Shown piece after piece: positions 17,110-24,315 of a DNA stretch of 64,000 bases. Origin of the DNA: Gemmatimonadota bacterium (GTDB lineage Bacteria; Latescibacterota; UBA2968; UBA8231); NCBI GenBank assembly GCA_009840005.1, contig VXOR01000063.1, positions 3,452 through 67,451 on the forward strand. The letters are read 5' to 3'. Within the stretch, counting starts at the first letter, position 1. The number at the start of each line of letters is the position of its first letter. Both the position numbers and the translations under genes were made by a program. Under the pieces are notes generated by a model. The model was not told where the DNA came from. It saw nothing but the letters and a program-made list of their open reading frames with translations, and did no database searches.

Positions 17110-17364
17110 ATGCTGAAGGTGAACATGCACGAGGCCAAATCGCAACTTTCGCGCCTAGGCAAATTGGCTTGGGAGGGGGAAGAAGTTGTGATCGCCAAGG
17201 CCGGCGAGCCGTATTTGCGGCTGGAACCGTATCGGGATCGCCTAGAGGAACGTCAGCTTGGTGGGCTAGAGGGAAAGATCTGGATGTCTCCAGACTTTGA
17301 CGATCCTGATGAAGAACTCATGGACTTGATTGAGAACGCGAAAATTTTTCCAGATAAGCGCTAG
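17110..17364 (+). CDS. Phd/YefM-family antitoxin
   Basis: 84 residues, behind a perfect GGAGG. The start LKVNMHEAKSQLSRLGKLAWEGEEVVIAKAGEPYLRLEPY is the DNA-binding fold of the Phd/YefM family, followed by an acidic C-terminal tail that would wrap the toxin. The next gene, two bases downstream, is the PIN toxin. The pair is probably autoregulated by the antitoxin (family knowledge). Confidence 0.9.
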   Translation: MLKVNMHEAKSQLSRLGKLAWEGEEVVIAKAGEPYLRLEPYRDRLEERQLGGLEGKIWMSPDFDDPDEELMDLIENAKIFPDKR

Positions 17365-17366
17365 CA

Positions 17367-17747
17367 ATGTCGCGGCTACTATTGGATACCCACACCCTCT
17401 TGTGGTGCCTATCCGATGTTGAGCAACTGGCTGAAGATACCCGTGCCACAATCGCCGATCCGCACAACGACGTCTTCGTCAGTGCCATCACCGGGTGGGA
17501 AATCGCGGTCAAGCGGGCAAAGGGTCGCTTGGTCGCTCCAGACAATCTGTCGGTGTTGGTTGAGGAAAGGCGCTTCACCCACCTTCCGCTGACGTTCCAT
17601 CACGCTGAGCAGGCCGGCAGCCTCCCGATGCACCACCGGGATCCATTTGATCGGTTCCTGATTGCCCAAGCTCAAACCGAAGGGCTGATTCTCGTGACCC
17701 GGGACGGCCACATTCGGCGATACGACGTGGCCACCATGGAGGTTTGA
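17367..17747 (+). CDS. PIN-domain toxin (VapC-like ribonuclease)
   Basis: 126 residues forming a compact PIN domain: the first acidic residue is in LLLDTHTLLW, the middle in SAITGWEIAVK and the later ones in HRDPFDRFLIAQA and LVTRDGHI. Members of this family cleave RNA with Mg2+. The start lies two bases after the antitoxin stop. The stop lies just before the ATG of the membrane-protein gene at 17762, so read-through transcription is possible. The length is normal for the family and all acidic positions are kept, so it looks functional. Confidence 0.9.
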   Translation: MSRLLLDTHTLLWCLSDVEQLAEDTRATIADPHNDVFVSAITGWEIAVKRAKGRLVAPDNLSVLVEERRFTHLPLTFHHAEQAGSLPMHHRDPFDRFLIAQAQTEGLILVTRDGHIRRYDVATMEV

Positions 17748-17761
17748 AGCCCCGGGCAGCC

Positions 17762-19696
17762 ATGACCGCACGCGCCTTCCTCATCGGCTTGGGTCTCGTG
17801 GTCCTGATCAACATCGGGGCCCCGTACAGCATGTTCATCCTCAAGTCCTCACAGTGGGCGATCAGCTATCTGCCCTTGAGCGTGGTCTTTCTCTTCACCG
17901 GCTTGGTCTTTCTCAACGCCACGGCCAAGTCGCTGCTAAAAGTGCGCGGACTGGGCACCAGCGAACTCGGTCTCATTTTTATGATGTCACTAGTGGGGGC
18001 CTCAATCCCCACCTGGGGCACCTCCACGTACATGATCGCGGTCGTCGCCGCCCCCCAGTACTTTGCCTCGCCCGAGAATCAATGGCAGAGCAAGGTAGTG
18101 CAGTACATCGAAGAGTGGCTGGTGCCCAACGACGCGATTGCCCTCAAGTGGTTCTACAACGGCCTACCCGCGGGCGAATCCATTCCTTGGGGCGCTTGGA
18201 TCGGGCCGCTTTTTTGGTGGACCAGTTTGGTGATGGCCATCTTCTTTTTATGCCAGTGCATGGTCGCAGCGCTGCGCAAACAGTGGGTCGAGTACGAGCG
18301 CCTGCCCTTCGCCCTGATGGAATTGCCCCAACAGCTCATCGCCCCACCCCAAGGCTCTAACTGGCCCAGCTTCGTGCGGCAAAAGGCGTTCTGGTTCGGC
18401 TTTGCCCTGCCCTTCTGCATGGTTATGTGGAACGTGGTCACGTACTTTACCCCGGCCTTTCCACCCATCCCGCGCGATCTGTCCGACCCTATCCGCATTG
18501 GCCGCGAATTTCCCGCCATCAACACCAACATCAACTGGGCCATCGTCGGCTTCACGTACTTCGTCAATCTCGATGTGTCGTTCAGCATGTGGTTTTTCAC
18601 CGTGCTGACCATGCTGCAACAGGGCCTGTTCAACCGCTTTGGCTACACCATCGCCGGCCGCGACGTGTACACCCTCGGGCATCCCGGCATCGGCTGGCAG
18701 TCGTTCGGTGCCCTGATCGCCCTCGTCGTCGGCCTGCTGTGGATGGCGCGTGGACATCTCGGCGCAATCTGGCGCAAGGCCGTGCACAACGATGCGGACA
18801 TCGACGACACCGACGAGCTAATGTCCTACCGGATGATCGTCTTTGGCGGCGGGCTAGCCCTGCTCTACATCGCCTTCTGGATGTGGCGGGCCGGCATGAA
18901 TCCGCCCACGGTCGCGCTCTTCATCTTGGCCACCTTGGTCCTCTACGTCGGCATTACGCGCATTATCATGGAGGGCGGCTTGCTCTTCAGCCGCGCCCCG
19001 CTAGTCGGCCAGACCTTTGTCGGCTACGCGCTCGGACCGCACGCTACCGCGCAGAGCAACATCGCCATGGGGCTGTCCTACGGCTGGCACCACGAGCTCA
19101 AGGGTTTCTTCATGGTCGCCGCGGCCAACAGCGCCAAAGTGTCCGGCTACATTCGCGGCAACCTTCGGCTGAGCTCAGGTCGAAGCCGCCGCTATCTGAG
19201 CTTTTTCATCCTCCTCTCGGCTCTGGTGGCTCTCGTCGTCTCCATGGCCTTTGCACTCTACATGGGCTACTCTTTTGGTGCGTACAACTACGGCGGTTGG
19301 ATCTTCGGCACGGGTTCGCAAGTGCCCTATGTGGAAAGCCTGCGCAAAATCGACCTCAAGGCCCCGGATTGGACGCGGTTGGGCCACCTCGTCAGCGGCG
19401 CGGGCGCGATGGGACTGCTGACCTTTATGCGCTATCGCTTCTCGTGGTGGCCCCTGCACCCGATCGGCATGCCGGTCGGCATCTGTTCCTATCCCATGAC
19501 CATTATCGTCTTTTCGATCTTCGTCTCCTGGCTGGCCAAATGGGCCATCATGCGCTCGGGCGGCATCGGCCTCTACCACCGCGCCCAGCCCTTTTTCATC
19601 GGCCTCATCCTTGGATACTTCACTGCGATTGGCCTGTCCTTTTGCATCGATATGATCTGGTTCCCCGGGCAAGGGCACCCGCTGTACGGAAACTAG
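17762..19696 (+). CDS. Large polytopic membrane protein, DUF6785-type
   Basis: 644 residues from the ATG at 17762 (an in-frame TTG at 17744 would overlap the toxin gene). About 12-14 hydrophobic segments, beginning ARAFLIGLGLVVLINIGAPYSMFIL. It aligns with the protein at 31581-33545 around the cytoplasmic loop (HLGAIWRKAVHNDADIDDTDELMSYR) and in the C-terminal GLILGYFTAIG. These proteins resemble the distant OPT-type transporter group found in Planctomycetes, Verrucomicrobia and related phyla. Transport of a small peptide or organic solute is inferred. It lies four bases before the next membrane protein, so the two probably form one unit. Confidence 0.7.
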   Translation: MTARAFLIGLGLVVLINIGAPYSMFILKSSQWAISYLPLSVVFLFTGLVFLNATAKSLLKVRGLGTSELGLIFMMSLVGASIPTWGTSTYMIAVVAAPQYFASPENQWQSKVVQYIEEWLVPNDAIALKWFYNGLPAGESIPWGAWIGPLFWWTSLVMAIFFLCQCMVAALRKQWVEYERLPFALMELPQQLIAPPQGSNWPSFVRQKAFWFGFALPFCMVMWNVVTYFTPAFPPIPRDLSDPIRIGREFPAINTNINWAIVGFTYFVNLDVSFSMWFFTVLTMLQQGLFNRFGYTIAGRDVYTLGHPGIGWQSFGALIALVVGLLWMARGHLGAIWRKAVHNDADIDDTDELMSYRMIVFGGGLALLYIAFWMWRAGMNPPTVALFILATLVLYVGITRIIMEGGLLFSRAPLVGQTFVGYALGPHATAQSNIAMGLSYGWHHELKGFFMVAAANSAKVSGYIRGNLRLSSGRSRRYLSFFILLSALVALVVSMAFALYMGYSFGAYNYGGWIFGTGSQVPYVESLRKIDLKAPDWTRLGHLVSGAGAMGLLTFMRYRFSWWPLHPIGMPVGICSYPMTIIVFSIFVSWLAKWAIMRSGGIGLYHRAQPFFIGLILGYFTAIGLSFCIDMIWFPGQGHPLYGN

Positions 19697-19699
19697 CGC

Positions 19700-21682
19700 A
19701 TGGCTCAAGACGACAAAAAATCACCCGAGCTGATTCCCTCGGACCTCCAATTTGAACCGGGCTTCAACCTCAAGACTCTGTGGGCCGCGCTCTTCGTCGG
19801 CTTCATCATGCTGCCCGGAGCCATCTACTTGGGGTTGGTGACCGGCCAGAGCATGGCCGGCGGTGCCGAGTGGGTGACGCTCATCCTCTTCATCGAGATC
19901 GCCAAGCGCTCCTTTGCCCGCCTGCGCACCCAAGAGGTGATCATTCTCTACTGGGTGGCTGGCGGCCTAGTCATGATGGGCGGCAAGTTGGGCACGGGAG
20001 CCGAACTGTTCGGCGGGCCTTTTGGCGGGCTGATCTGGGACCAGTACTTGATCCAATCGCCCCAAGCCGACGGCTTGCATCAGCACATCCCCGATTGGGT
20101 GGTGCCGCCGCGCGGCTCGCCGGCCCTAGAGGGGCGCTCCTTTTTGCATCCCGCTTGGTTCAAGCCCATCGCCCTGCTGCTGACCGTCATTATAATGCAG
20201 AAGGTCAACAGCCTGTCCTTGGGCTACGTGCTCTTCCGCATCACCAACGACATCGAGCGCCTGCCGTACCCACTGGCCGCAGTGCAGGCCGGCGGCGCGA
20301 CCGCCCTCGCCGAGAGTTCGGGGCCGAGCCAAGGCTGGCGCTGGGAGGTCTTTAGCGTCGGGGCCTTTATCGGCATTATCTGGGGACTATTCTACGTGGT
20401 CATCCCCACAATCTCGGGCATTTTCTTCACCGAAACCGTGACGATCCTGCCGATTCCGTTCATCGACCTGACCGTCTCCCTCAAGGAAATGCTACCGGCC
20501 AGCATCATGGGCATTGGCACGGACCTCGGGCACGTCATGGTCGGCTTTGTCCTGCCCTTTTGGATCGTGGTCGGCTCCTTTGCCGCGGCCTTTCTCGTCA
20601 ACATCCTCGTCAACCCAGTGCTCTACGCATACGATGTGCTGCACACCTGGGAGCCGGGCATGTCGGCGATCCCAACGCAGATCGCCAATTCCTTCGACTT
20701 CTGGCTCAGCTTCTCCATTGGCGGCGCAGTCCTCGTGGCCGTGATGGGTTTTGCCATGGTGGGCAAGACCCTGTGGACTTTGCGCGGGGTTAAGCGCGAG
20801 GGCGACGACGGCGGGCTACCCAAAGGACGCGGCGACATCCCCATCCCCCTCGCCTTGGGCATCTGGGCAATCAGCACGCTCGGCTTTGTGGTCTTGGTGT
20901 GGTATTTGGTGCCGGAATTTCCCTGGTGGATCAGCGCGTTTTTCGGCTTTGTGTGGACGCCGATTTACTCGTACATCGGCGCGCGCATGATCGGCCTGAC
21001 CGGCTCGCCACAAGGGGCGTCCTTCCCCTATCTACGCGAAGGCTCCTTTTACCTGTCGGGCTATCAGGGCGCGGCCGTGTGGTTCGCGCCAATCCCGCTC
21101 TTCCAGTGGGGCTACGAAGCCGCGGCCTTCAAGCAACTAGAACTGACCCGCACTCACTTCGGCAGCATTGTCAAGCTGGCCGGCGTGACTTTGCTAATCA
21201 TGTTCGTCTGCTCGTTTATATTCTGGTCTTTCATCTGGAAACTCGGGCCGATTCCCTCATCGGCCTATCCCTACGTGCAGAAGTTTTGGCCCTTCCACGC
21301 CACCATGCAGGCGTTCTGGGCCAAGTCAACGCTTGCCGAGGGAGGCAACGAACTGATTAGGACCATCATTCGCTGGGAATACGTGCTCACGGGTGCGTTG
21401 GGCAGCGCGGGGATTTTGGGCGGGCTAGCGCTCTTGCGCTGGCCGGTCGCCTTGTTCTACGGATTCATCGGCGGCGTGGGCGCGTGGCCGCACTTTCTGC
21501 TGCCCAACTTCATCGGCGCTCTGCTGGGCCGCTATCACTTGCAGAAGCGCTTTGGCGAAGCGCACTGGCGAGCGTACGCGCCGATTCTCTTGGCGGGCTA
21601 TTCGTGCGGAATGGGATTGGTCGGCATGTCTTCCATCGCGCTGGCGCTGATTTCGAAAGCGGTGTCGAGTATTGTGTTTTGA
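19700..21682 (+). CDS. OPT-like polytopic membrane protein
   Basis: 660 residues. A soluble 25-residue N-terminus is followed by about 14 hydrophobic segments. GFNLKTLWAALFVGFIMLPGAIYLGLVTGQS is a typical first OPT-like repeat, and the loop YVLFRITNDIERLPYPLAAVQAGGATAL carries the conserved N-D-I-E-R-L-P-Y-P-L motif of this group. It starts four bases after the DUF6785-type gene, so the two are likely co-translated and may act together as an uptake system for peptides or related solutes (inference). Substrate unknown. Confidence 0.7.
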   Translation: MAQDDKKSPELIPSDLQFEPGFNLKTLWAALFVGFIMLPGAIYLGLVTGQSMAGGAEWVTLILFIEIAKRSFARLRTQEVIILYWVAGGLVMMGGKLGTGAELFGGPFGGLIWDQYLIQSPQADGLHQHIPDWVVPPRGSPALEGRSFLHPAWFKPIALLLTVIIMQKVNSLSLGYVLFRITNDIERLPYPLAAVQAGGATALAESSGPSQGWRWEVFSVGAFIGIIWGLFYVVIPTISGIFFTETVTILPIPFIDLTVSLKEMLPASIMGIGTDLGHVMVGFVLPFWIVVGSFAAAFLVNILVNPVLYAYDVLHTWEPGMSAIPTQIANSFDFWLSFSIGGAVLVAVMGFAMVGKTLWTLRGVKREGDDGGLPKGRGDIPIPLALGIWAISTLGFVVLVWYLVPEFPWWISAFFGFVWTPIYSYIGARMIGLTGSPQGASFPYLREGSFYLSGYQGAAVWFAPIPLFQWGYEAAAFKQLELTRTHFGSIVKLAGVTLLIMFVCSFIFWSFIWKLGPIPSSAYPYVQKFWPFHATMQAFWAKSTLAEGGNELIRTIIRWEYVLTGALGSAGILGGLALLRWPVALFYGFIGGVGAWPHFLLPNFIGALLGRYHLQKRFGEAHWRAYAPILLAGYSCGMGLVGMSSIALALISKAVSSIVF

Positions 21683-21728
21683 GGGTCGACGACGAGCTAG
21701 CTCGCGCTGCTAGAAATTTGCTGGTTGG

Positions 21729-21748
21729 ATTCCCGCTTTGGCGGGAAT
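21729..21748. repeat. Short hairpin repeat (REP-like)
   Basis: An 8-bp perfect stem ATTCCCGC / GCGGGAAT with loop TTTG, lacking a T-run. This hairpin type recurs intergenically in many bacterial genomes. The rest of the 246-base gap between 21683 and 21928 shows nothing recognisable. Confidence 0.55.
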
Positions 21749-21928
21749 GACTAGTGGGAGCGTATAGCTGGTACGTCGGCACACATGCCCGCCCAACTCG
21801 CCAATCTTAAGAAACTGTTAAGTTATTCAGGTACATTTACTTGAAACCGACAGGTATGAATAGAAAAAGCACCGGAGTTGCTCTATATTGCTGTAAAGCC
21901 CTAGAGTTATTGGACACTGTTTTGGTTT

Positions 21929-22837
21929 TCATCCGGCCTCCTCCTCGTATTGGGCGCGGCGTTTTTCGTGTCGTACTTGGGCTGGGGTTTTATAGTTGTG
22001 GCGTTGCAGGAGCCACTGCTGATTGTAGCGCTGCTTGAATTCAATCAGGGCGCGGCGCAGCTCTTCAACGGTGGCAAAGGTATGCACCCATAAAAGATTC
22101 TCCTTGAGCAGACCGATAAAGCGTTCGACGCATCCATTGCCTTGGGGCTGTCGCACGAAGGAGGGCGACGATTCGATGCCGAGAAAATCCAATTCTTTTT
22201 GGAAATCATCCGAAAGATAAACCGAGCCATGATCGTGCCGTCCGGTCAGCCCCGCCGCCTGCTTGGCCGCATAGCCGCCCATGTGTTGGCGGACGCCTTG
22301 CCGGATCGGTTCTAAGGCTTCGAAGCGATGGCCGTGCGCTGCCGCATGCAGCCCGATGCATTCAAAGGTGCAGTGATCGACACTGACGAAGACATAGGCG
22401 GGGCCTTCCTGCCGGGTCATCGTCGTCGTGGCATCGGTGCCCCACATCCGGTCGGGCTGCTCGGTGATAATCGTCCCGTCGTGCCCCCCCCGGTCGGGGG
22501 GAGGCTCCCGCCGCTGCGGGGCCTGCAACCCGTGTTGGCGCATCAGCCGCCGCACCCGCTCTTTGGATGTGCGGAGGCCTTGCAAGCGCAGGCGAGCCCC
22601 CACCTTGCGGTCGCCTTAGCCATGAAAAGGCGAAGCCGCCAGCACCCGGCGGATATGATCGACCAACACCGGATCCGAACATGGCCCCATCGGCCCCGGT
22701 TTCGTCGGACAGCCAACCGCCCGAGTCGCTGCCGTTTGGCGCTGGGCGTACAGGCTCGAACGGGGTACGCGCCACATCCGACAGACCCGTTGGAACCCAT
22801 AGCGCTTGTGGGTGGCGATCAAGCAGGCTCCACTCAT
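21929..22837 (-). pseudogene. IS3-family transposase OrfB, interrupted by a stop codon
   Basis: The minus-strand frame starts at 22837 with RYGFQRVCRMWRVPRSSLYA (N-terminal OrfB), reaches SPFHG and then a TAA at 22618-22616. It continues in the same frame with GDRKVGARLRLQGLRTSKERVRRL and an rve-type integrase core: WGTDATTTM and FVSVDHCTFECIG (first two Asp) and QPQGNGCVERFIGLLKENL (catalytic Glu). The stop sits where HGEGDRKV would be expected, so GAA probably mutated to TAA. The start overlaps the end of the OrfA remnant (ATGA), as in intact IS3 elements. Terminal inverted repeats were not identified. Confidence 0.85.
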
Positions 22838-22960
22838 GGCTTCGACCGCCTCGCTGGTAAAGACCGCCCACGCTCTAGGTGCTCAATTTTGTGCTCCAGC
22901 AAATCGTTGGCCATGGTCAATTCACCCACTTTGGCCTGCAACTTTTCAATTCTAAGCCCG
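22834..22960 (-). pseudogene. Truncated IS3-family OrfA (C-terminal part only)
   Basis: Encodes IEKLQAKVGELTMANDLLEHKIEHLERG, the leucine-zipper end of IS3-family OrfA, ending in the ATGA overlap with OrfB. The helix-turn-helix part that should precede it is absent; upstream sequence belongs to a different transposase relic. Confidence 0.75.
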
Positions 22961-22976
22961 TATCTACTGACCGATC

Positions 22977-23067
22977 TCCCACCTCGTAGGCTATAATCAG
23001 CTTGGTTGTTGATGGAGACATCCACGACGCGGATGATAGCTCGCATCGACGAGCATTCCACCAGCAT
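22977..23067 (-). pseudogene. Relic of an IS1-like transposase N-terminus
   Basis: One frame reads MLVECSSMRAIIRVVDVSIN (23067-23008). The next frame continues TTKLIIAYEVG (23009-22977). Joined across a frameshift this resembles the N-terminal SSIRATSR..GVSINTVTKLL region of IS1-type transposases. It directly abuts the truncated IS3 OrfA, so the site looks like one element having inserted into or recombined with another. The identification rests on a short stretch. Confidence 0.5.
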
Positions 23068-23177
23068 GTTGGGTACGGTAGGTGCTTGTTTAGAGGCAGT
23101 TGATTCATGAATCATAATATAACTAAAAACAATGACTTATATAATAAAATTTCACTTTGAAATAGGGGTTTTACAGG

Positions 23178-23206
23178 TTGACTTGGCAGGGCTGAACCTA
23201 TACGTT
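23178..23206 (+). promoter_or_regulatory. Possible promoter upstream of the small basic ORF and 2-TM gene
   Basis: TTGACT (23178-23183), a 17-base spacer and TACGTT (23201-23206). The -35 is good and the -10 weak. It is the best candidate in the gap between the IS relics and the accessory genes. Confidence 0.35.
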
Positions 23207-23237
23207 CTAGCCGTCTGATTGAGGGAGGTCGCCACTC

Positions 23238-23288
23238 ATGCGAAAAAAGAACAACCCGAATAAGGCGAAACGTGGAAAACGATATTGA
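23238..23288 (+). CDS. Possible 16-residue basic leader peptide
   Basis: ATG at 23238 follows GGAGG at a normal distance and opens 16 codons, MRKKNNPNKAKRGKRY, before TGA. Half of the residues are Lys or Arg. It is followed at once by a hairpin (23291-23324) and then by the 2-TM protein gene, so it could be a leader peptide. It could also be a chance ORF: only the ribosome binding site and the codon string support it. Confidence 0.35.
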   Translation: MRKKNNPNKAKRGKRY

Positions 23289-23290
23289 GA

Positions 23291-23324
23291 CGAGGCTTCT
23301 GAGGGTGCAGATACCCTCTCCTCG
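23291..23324 (+). promoter_or_regulatory. Two-part hairpin in the leader of the 2-TM gene
   Basis: CGAGG (23291-23295) pairs with CCTCG (23320-23324) and, inside, GAGGGT (23301-23306) pairs with ACCCTC (23313-23318) around a 6-base loop. No T-run follows, so it is not a standard terminator; an RNA regulatory structure is possible. Confidence 0.4.
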
Positions 23325-23405
23325 GCTTATTGTGCTGGTAGGGTTTTAGCATGAAATAGATCGTCGCACTTCCCAACCCTAATCTCATATTCAGGAGGAT
23401 ACGAT

Positions 23406-23930
23406 ATGGACATTCTTAGGCTAAGAAATGCGGTCTGGGACGAGTTGATGGATGCCGAACGGGTTGTCTCATACTTTAGTGCTCTTTCTAAAAGATATAT
23501 CGCGATGTCTTACTCATTAAAAGGCTTTATCCTCTTGTTTGGCCTAGGGAATGTAGTCTCGCTTCTAGCCTTTATAACCTCATTCCCGCCATGGGCATGT
23601 GCCACTGCGGGTGCTTTGCTCGCTATTGTAGTAGTCCTCGATGCCATCTTAGGCTTTGAAAAGAAGATTGCAGCTATGAGTATTTGTATAGCTCAATTCA
23701 GTTCGTTTCGTAGCCAGTGGAAAAAGTTGTGGCGGGAGATCGAAAGTCAATATAACCTCCCAACTTCAGACGCTTTGGATGAAATGAACGAAAAGTACCT
23801 CGCGCTCGTAGCAGAAAGGCAGGCCCTTGAAAAGTGGTTCTCCACATACGATATACCTGAAAACAAGCGCATTAATGAAAAGGCCGCTCAAATGAGGGAT
23901 ATTATGAAAAAGGGGTACGAGCATGTTTGA
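23406..23930 (+). CDS. Two-TM, coiled-coil membrane protein (SLATT-like architecture)
   Basis: 174 residues behind AGGAGGA. A short N-terminal helix is followed by two TM helices (about 40-60 and 65-84: FILLFGLGNVVSLLAFITSF and CATAGALLAIVVVLDAILGF) and then a ~90-residue helical, charged cytoplasmic tail (RSQWKKLWREIESQYNL, DEMNEKYLALVAERQALEKWF). This layout matches the SLATT type of 2-TM proteins, predicted membrane effectors in some conflict systems. That match is by architecture only. It overlaps the next gene by 8 bases. Base composition is lower in GC than the neighbouring genes and the locus sits next to IS relics, which suggests acquisition. Confidence 0.6.
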   Translation: MDILRLRNAVWDELMDAERVVSYFSALSKRYIAMSYSLKGFILLFGLGNVVSLLAFITSFPPWACATAGALLAIVVVLDAILGFEKKIAAMSICIAQFSSFRSQWKKLWREIESQYNLPTSDALDEMNEKYLALVAERQALEKWFSTYDIPENKRINEKAAQMRDIMKKGYEHV

Positions 23931-24150
23931 AGAACCCCGAAGGAGTATTGTTCCCTCGCCACCCTCGCCGCCGCCTGGGCCACCGCCGCCGCCGCCGCCG
24001 TCGCCACAGCCATCACCCTCGCCGCCGCCTGGGCCACCGCCATCGCCATCACCCTCGCCGCCCTCGCCGCCGTCTGGGCCACCGCCATCGCCATCACCCT
24101 CGCCGCCCTCGCCGCCGTCTGGGCCGTCGCCGTCTGGGCCGTCGCCGTAG
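23923..24150 (+). CDS. Proline/serine-rich repeat protein coupled to the 2-TM protein
   Basis: 75 residues: MFEEPRRSIV followed by about 65 residues made only of Pro, Ser, Gly and one Gln (units like SPSPPSPPSGPPPSP). The ATG lies inside the last codons of the 2-TM gene, an 8-base overlap typical of translational coupling. A polyproline II rod or a wall/surface spacer is the natural reading. Coding status is supported by the overlap and by the absence of a stop across a 45-bp periodic repeat, although a GCC-rich repeat would be open in most frames anyway. Confidence 0.6.
   Translation: MFEEPRRSIVPSPPSPPPGPPPPPPPSPQPSPSPPPGPPPSPSPSPPSPPSGPPPSPSPSPPSPPSGPSPSGPSP
23977..24148 (+). repeat. Tandem repeat (54/45/45-bp units) inside the proline-rich gene
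   Basis: The start GGGCC recurs at 23977, 24031, 24076 and 24121, giving spacings of 54, 45 and 45 bases. All are multiples of three, so length change would keep the frame. The last unit is a shortened one. Confidence 0.8.
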
Positions 24151-24159
24151 CCGTATAGT

Positions 24160-24190
24160 CCCCTTGGCAATTATCGTGCCAAGGGGGTCT
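24160..24190 (+). terminator. Terminator-like hairpin after the proline-rich gene
   Basis: A perfect 10-bp stem CCCCTTGGCA (24160-24169) / TGCCAAGGGG (24177-24186) with a 7-base loop. The following GGTCTTAAT has only a short T-run. Confidence 0.7.
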
Positions 24191-24258
24191 TAATCGGGCC
24201 TGACGCCAAAGGGACCGCTATCGCATATAAGCGATTCCAACTGCCGGGGTAGTATTGT

Positions 24259-24307
24259 AAAATGCCCCCTTTTTTGTACATTATACGTACGAAAAAGGGG
24301 GCATTTT
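24259..24307. repeat. 21-bp near-perfect inverted repeat upstream of the ATPase gene
   Basis: The left arm 24259-24279 and right arm 24287-24307 pair with one G-T mismatch around a 7-base loop. The arms contain a C5T6 block and its complement. The T-runs on both strands allow a bidirectional terminator; it could also be an operator or a palindromic mini-element. It ends 9 bases before the ATG of the ATPase and may sequester its ribosome binding region. Confidence 0.85.
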
Positions 24308-24315
24308 TATTCATC

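Noticed and set aside
21781..21928. Terminal inverted repeats of the IS3-like element
   Set aside because: No convincing matching ends were found beyond either side of the element, consistent with truncation on the OrfA side.
22616..22618. Stop-codon read-through in the IS3 OrfB, by analogy with the UGA case
   Set aside because: The codon is TAA, OrfA is also degraded, and no recoding signal is seen, so decay is the simpler reading.
23877..24170. Glycine-rich proteins on the minus strand opposite the proline-rich gene
   Set aside because: They are the reverse complement of the Pro-coding repeat; only the plus frame has a coupled start and an operon context.
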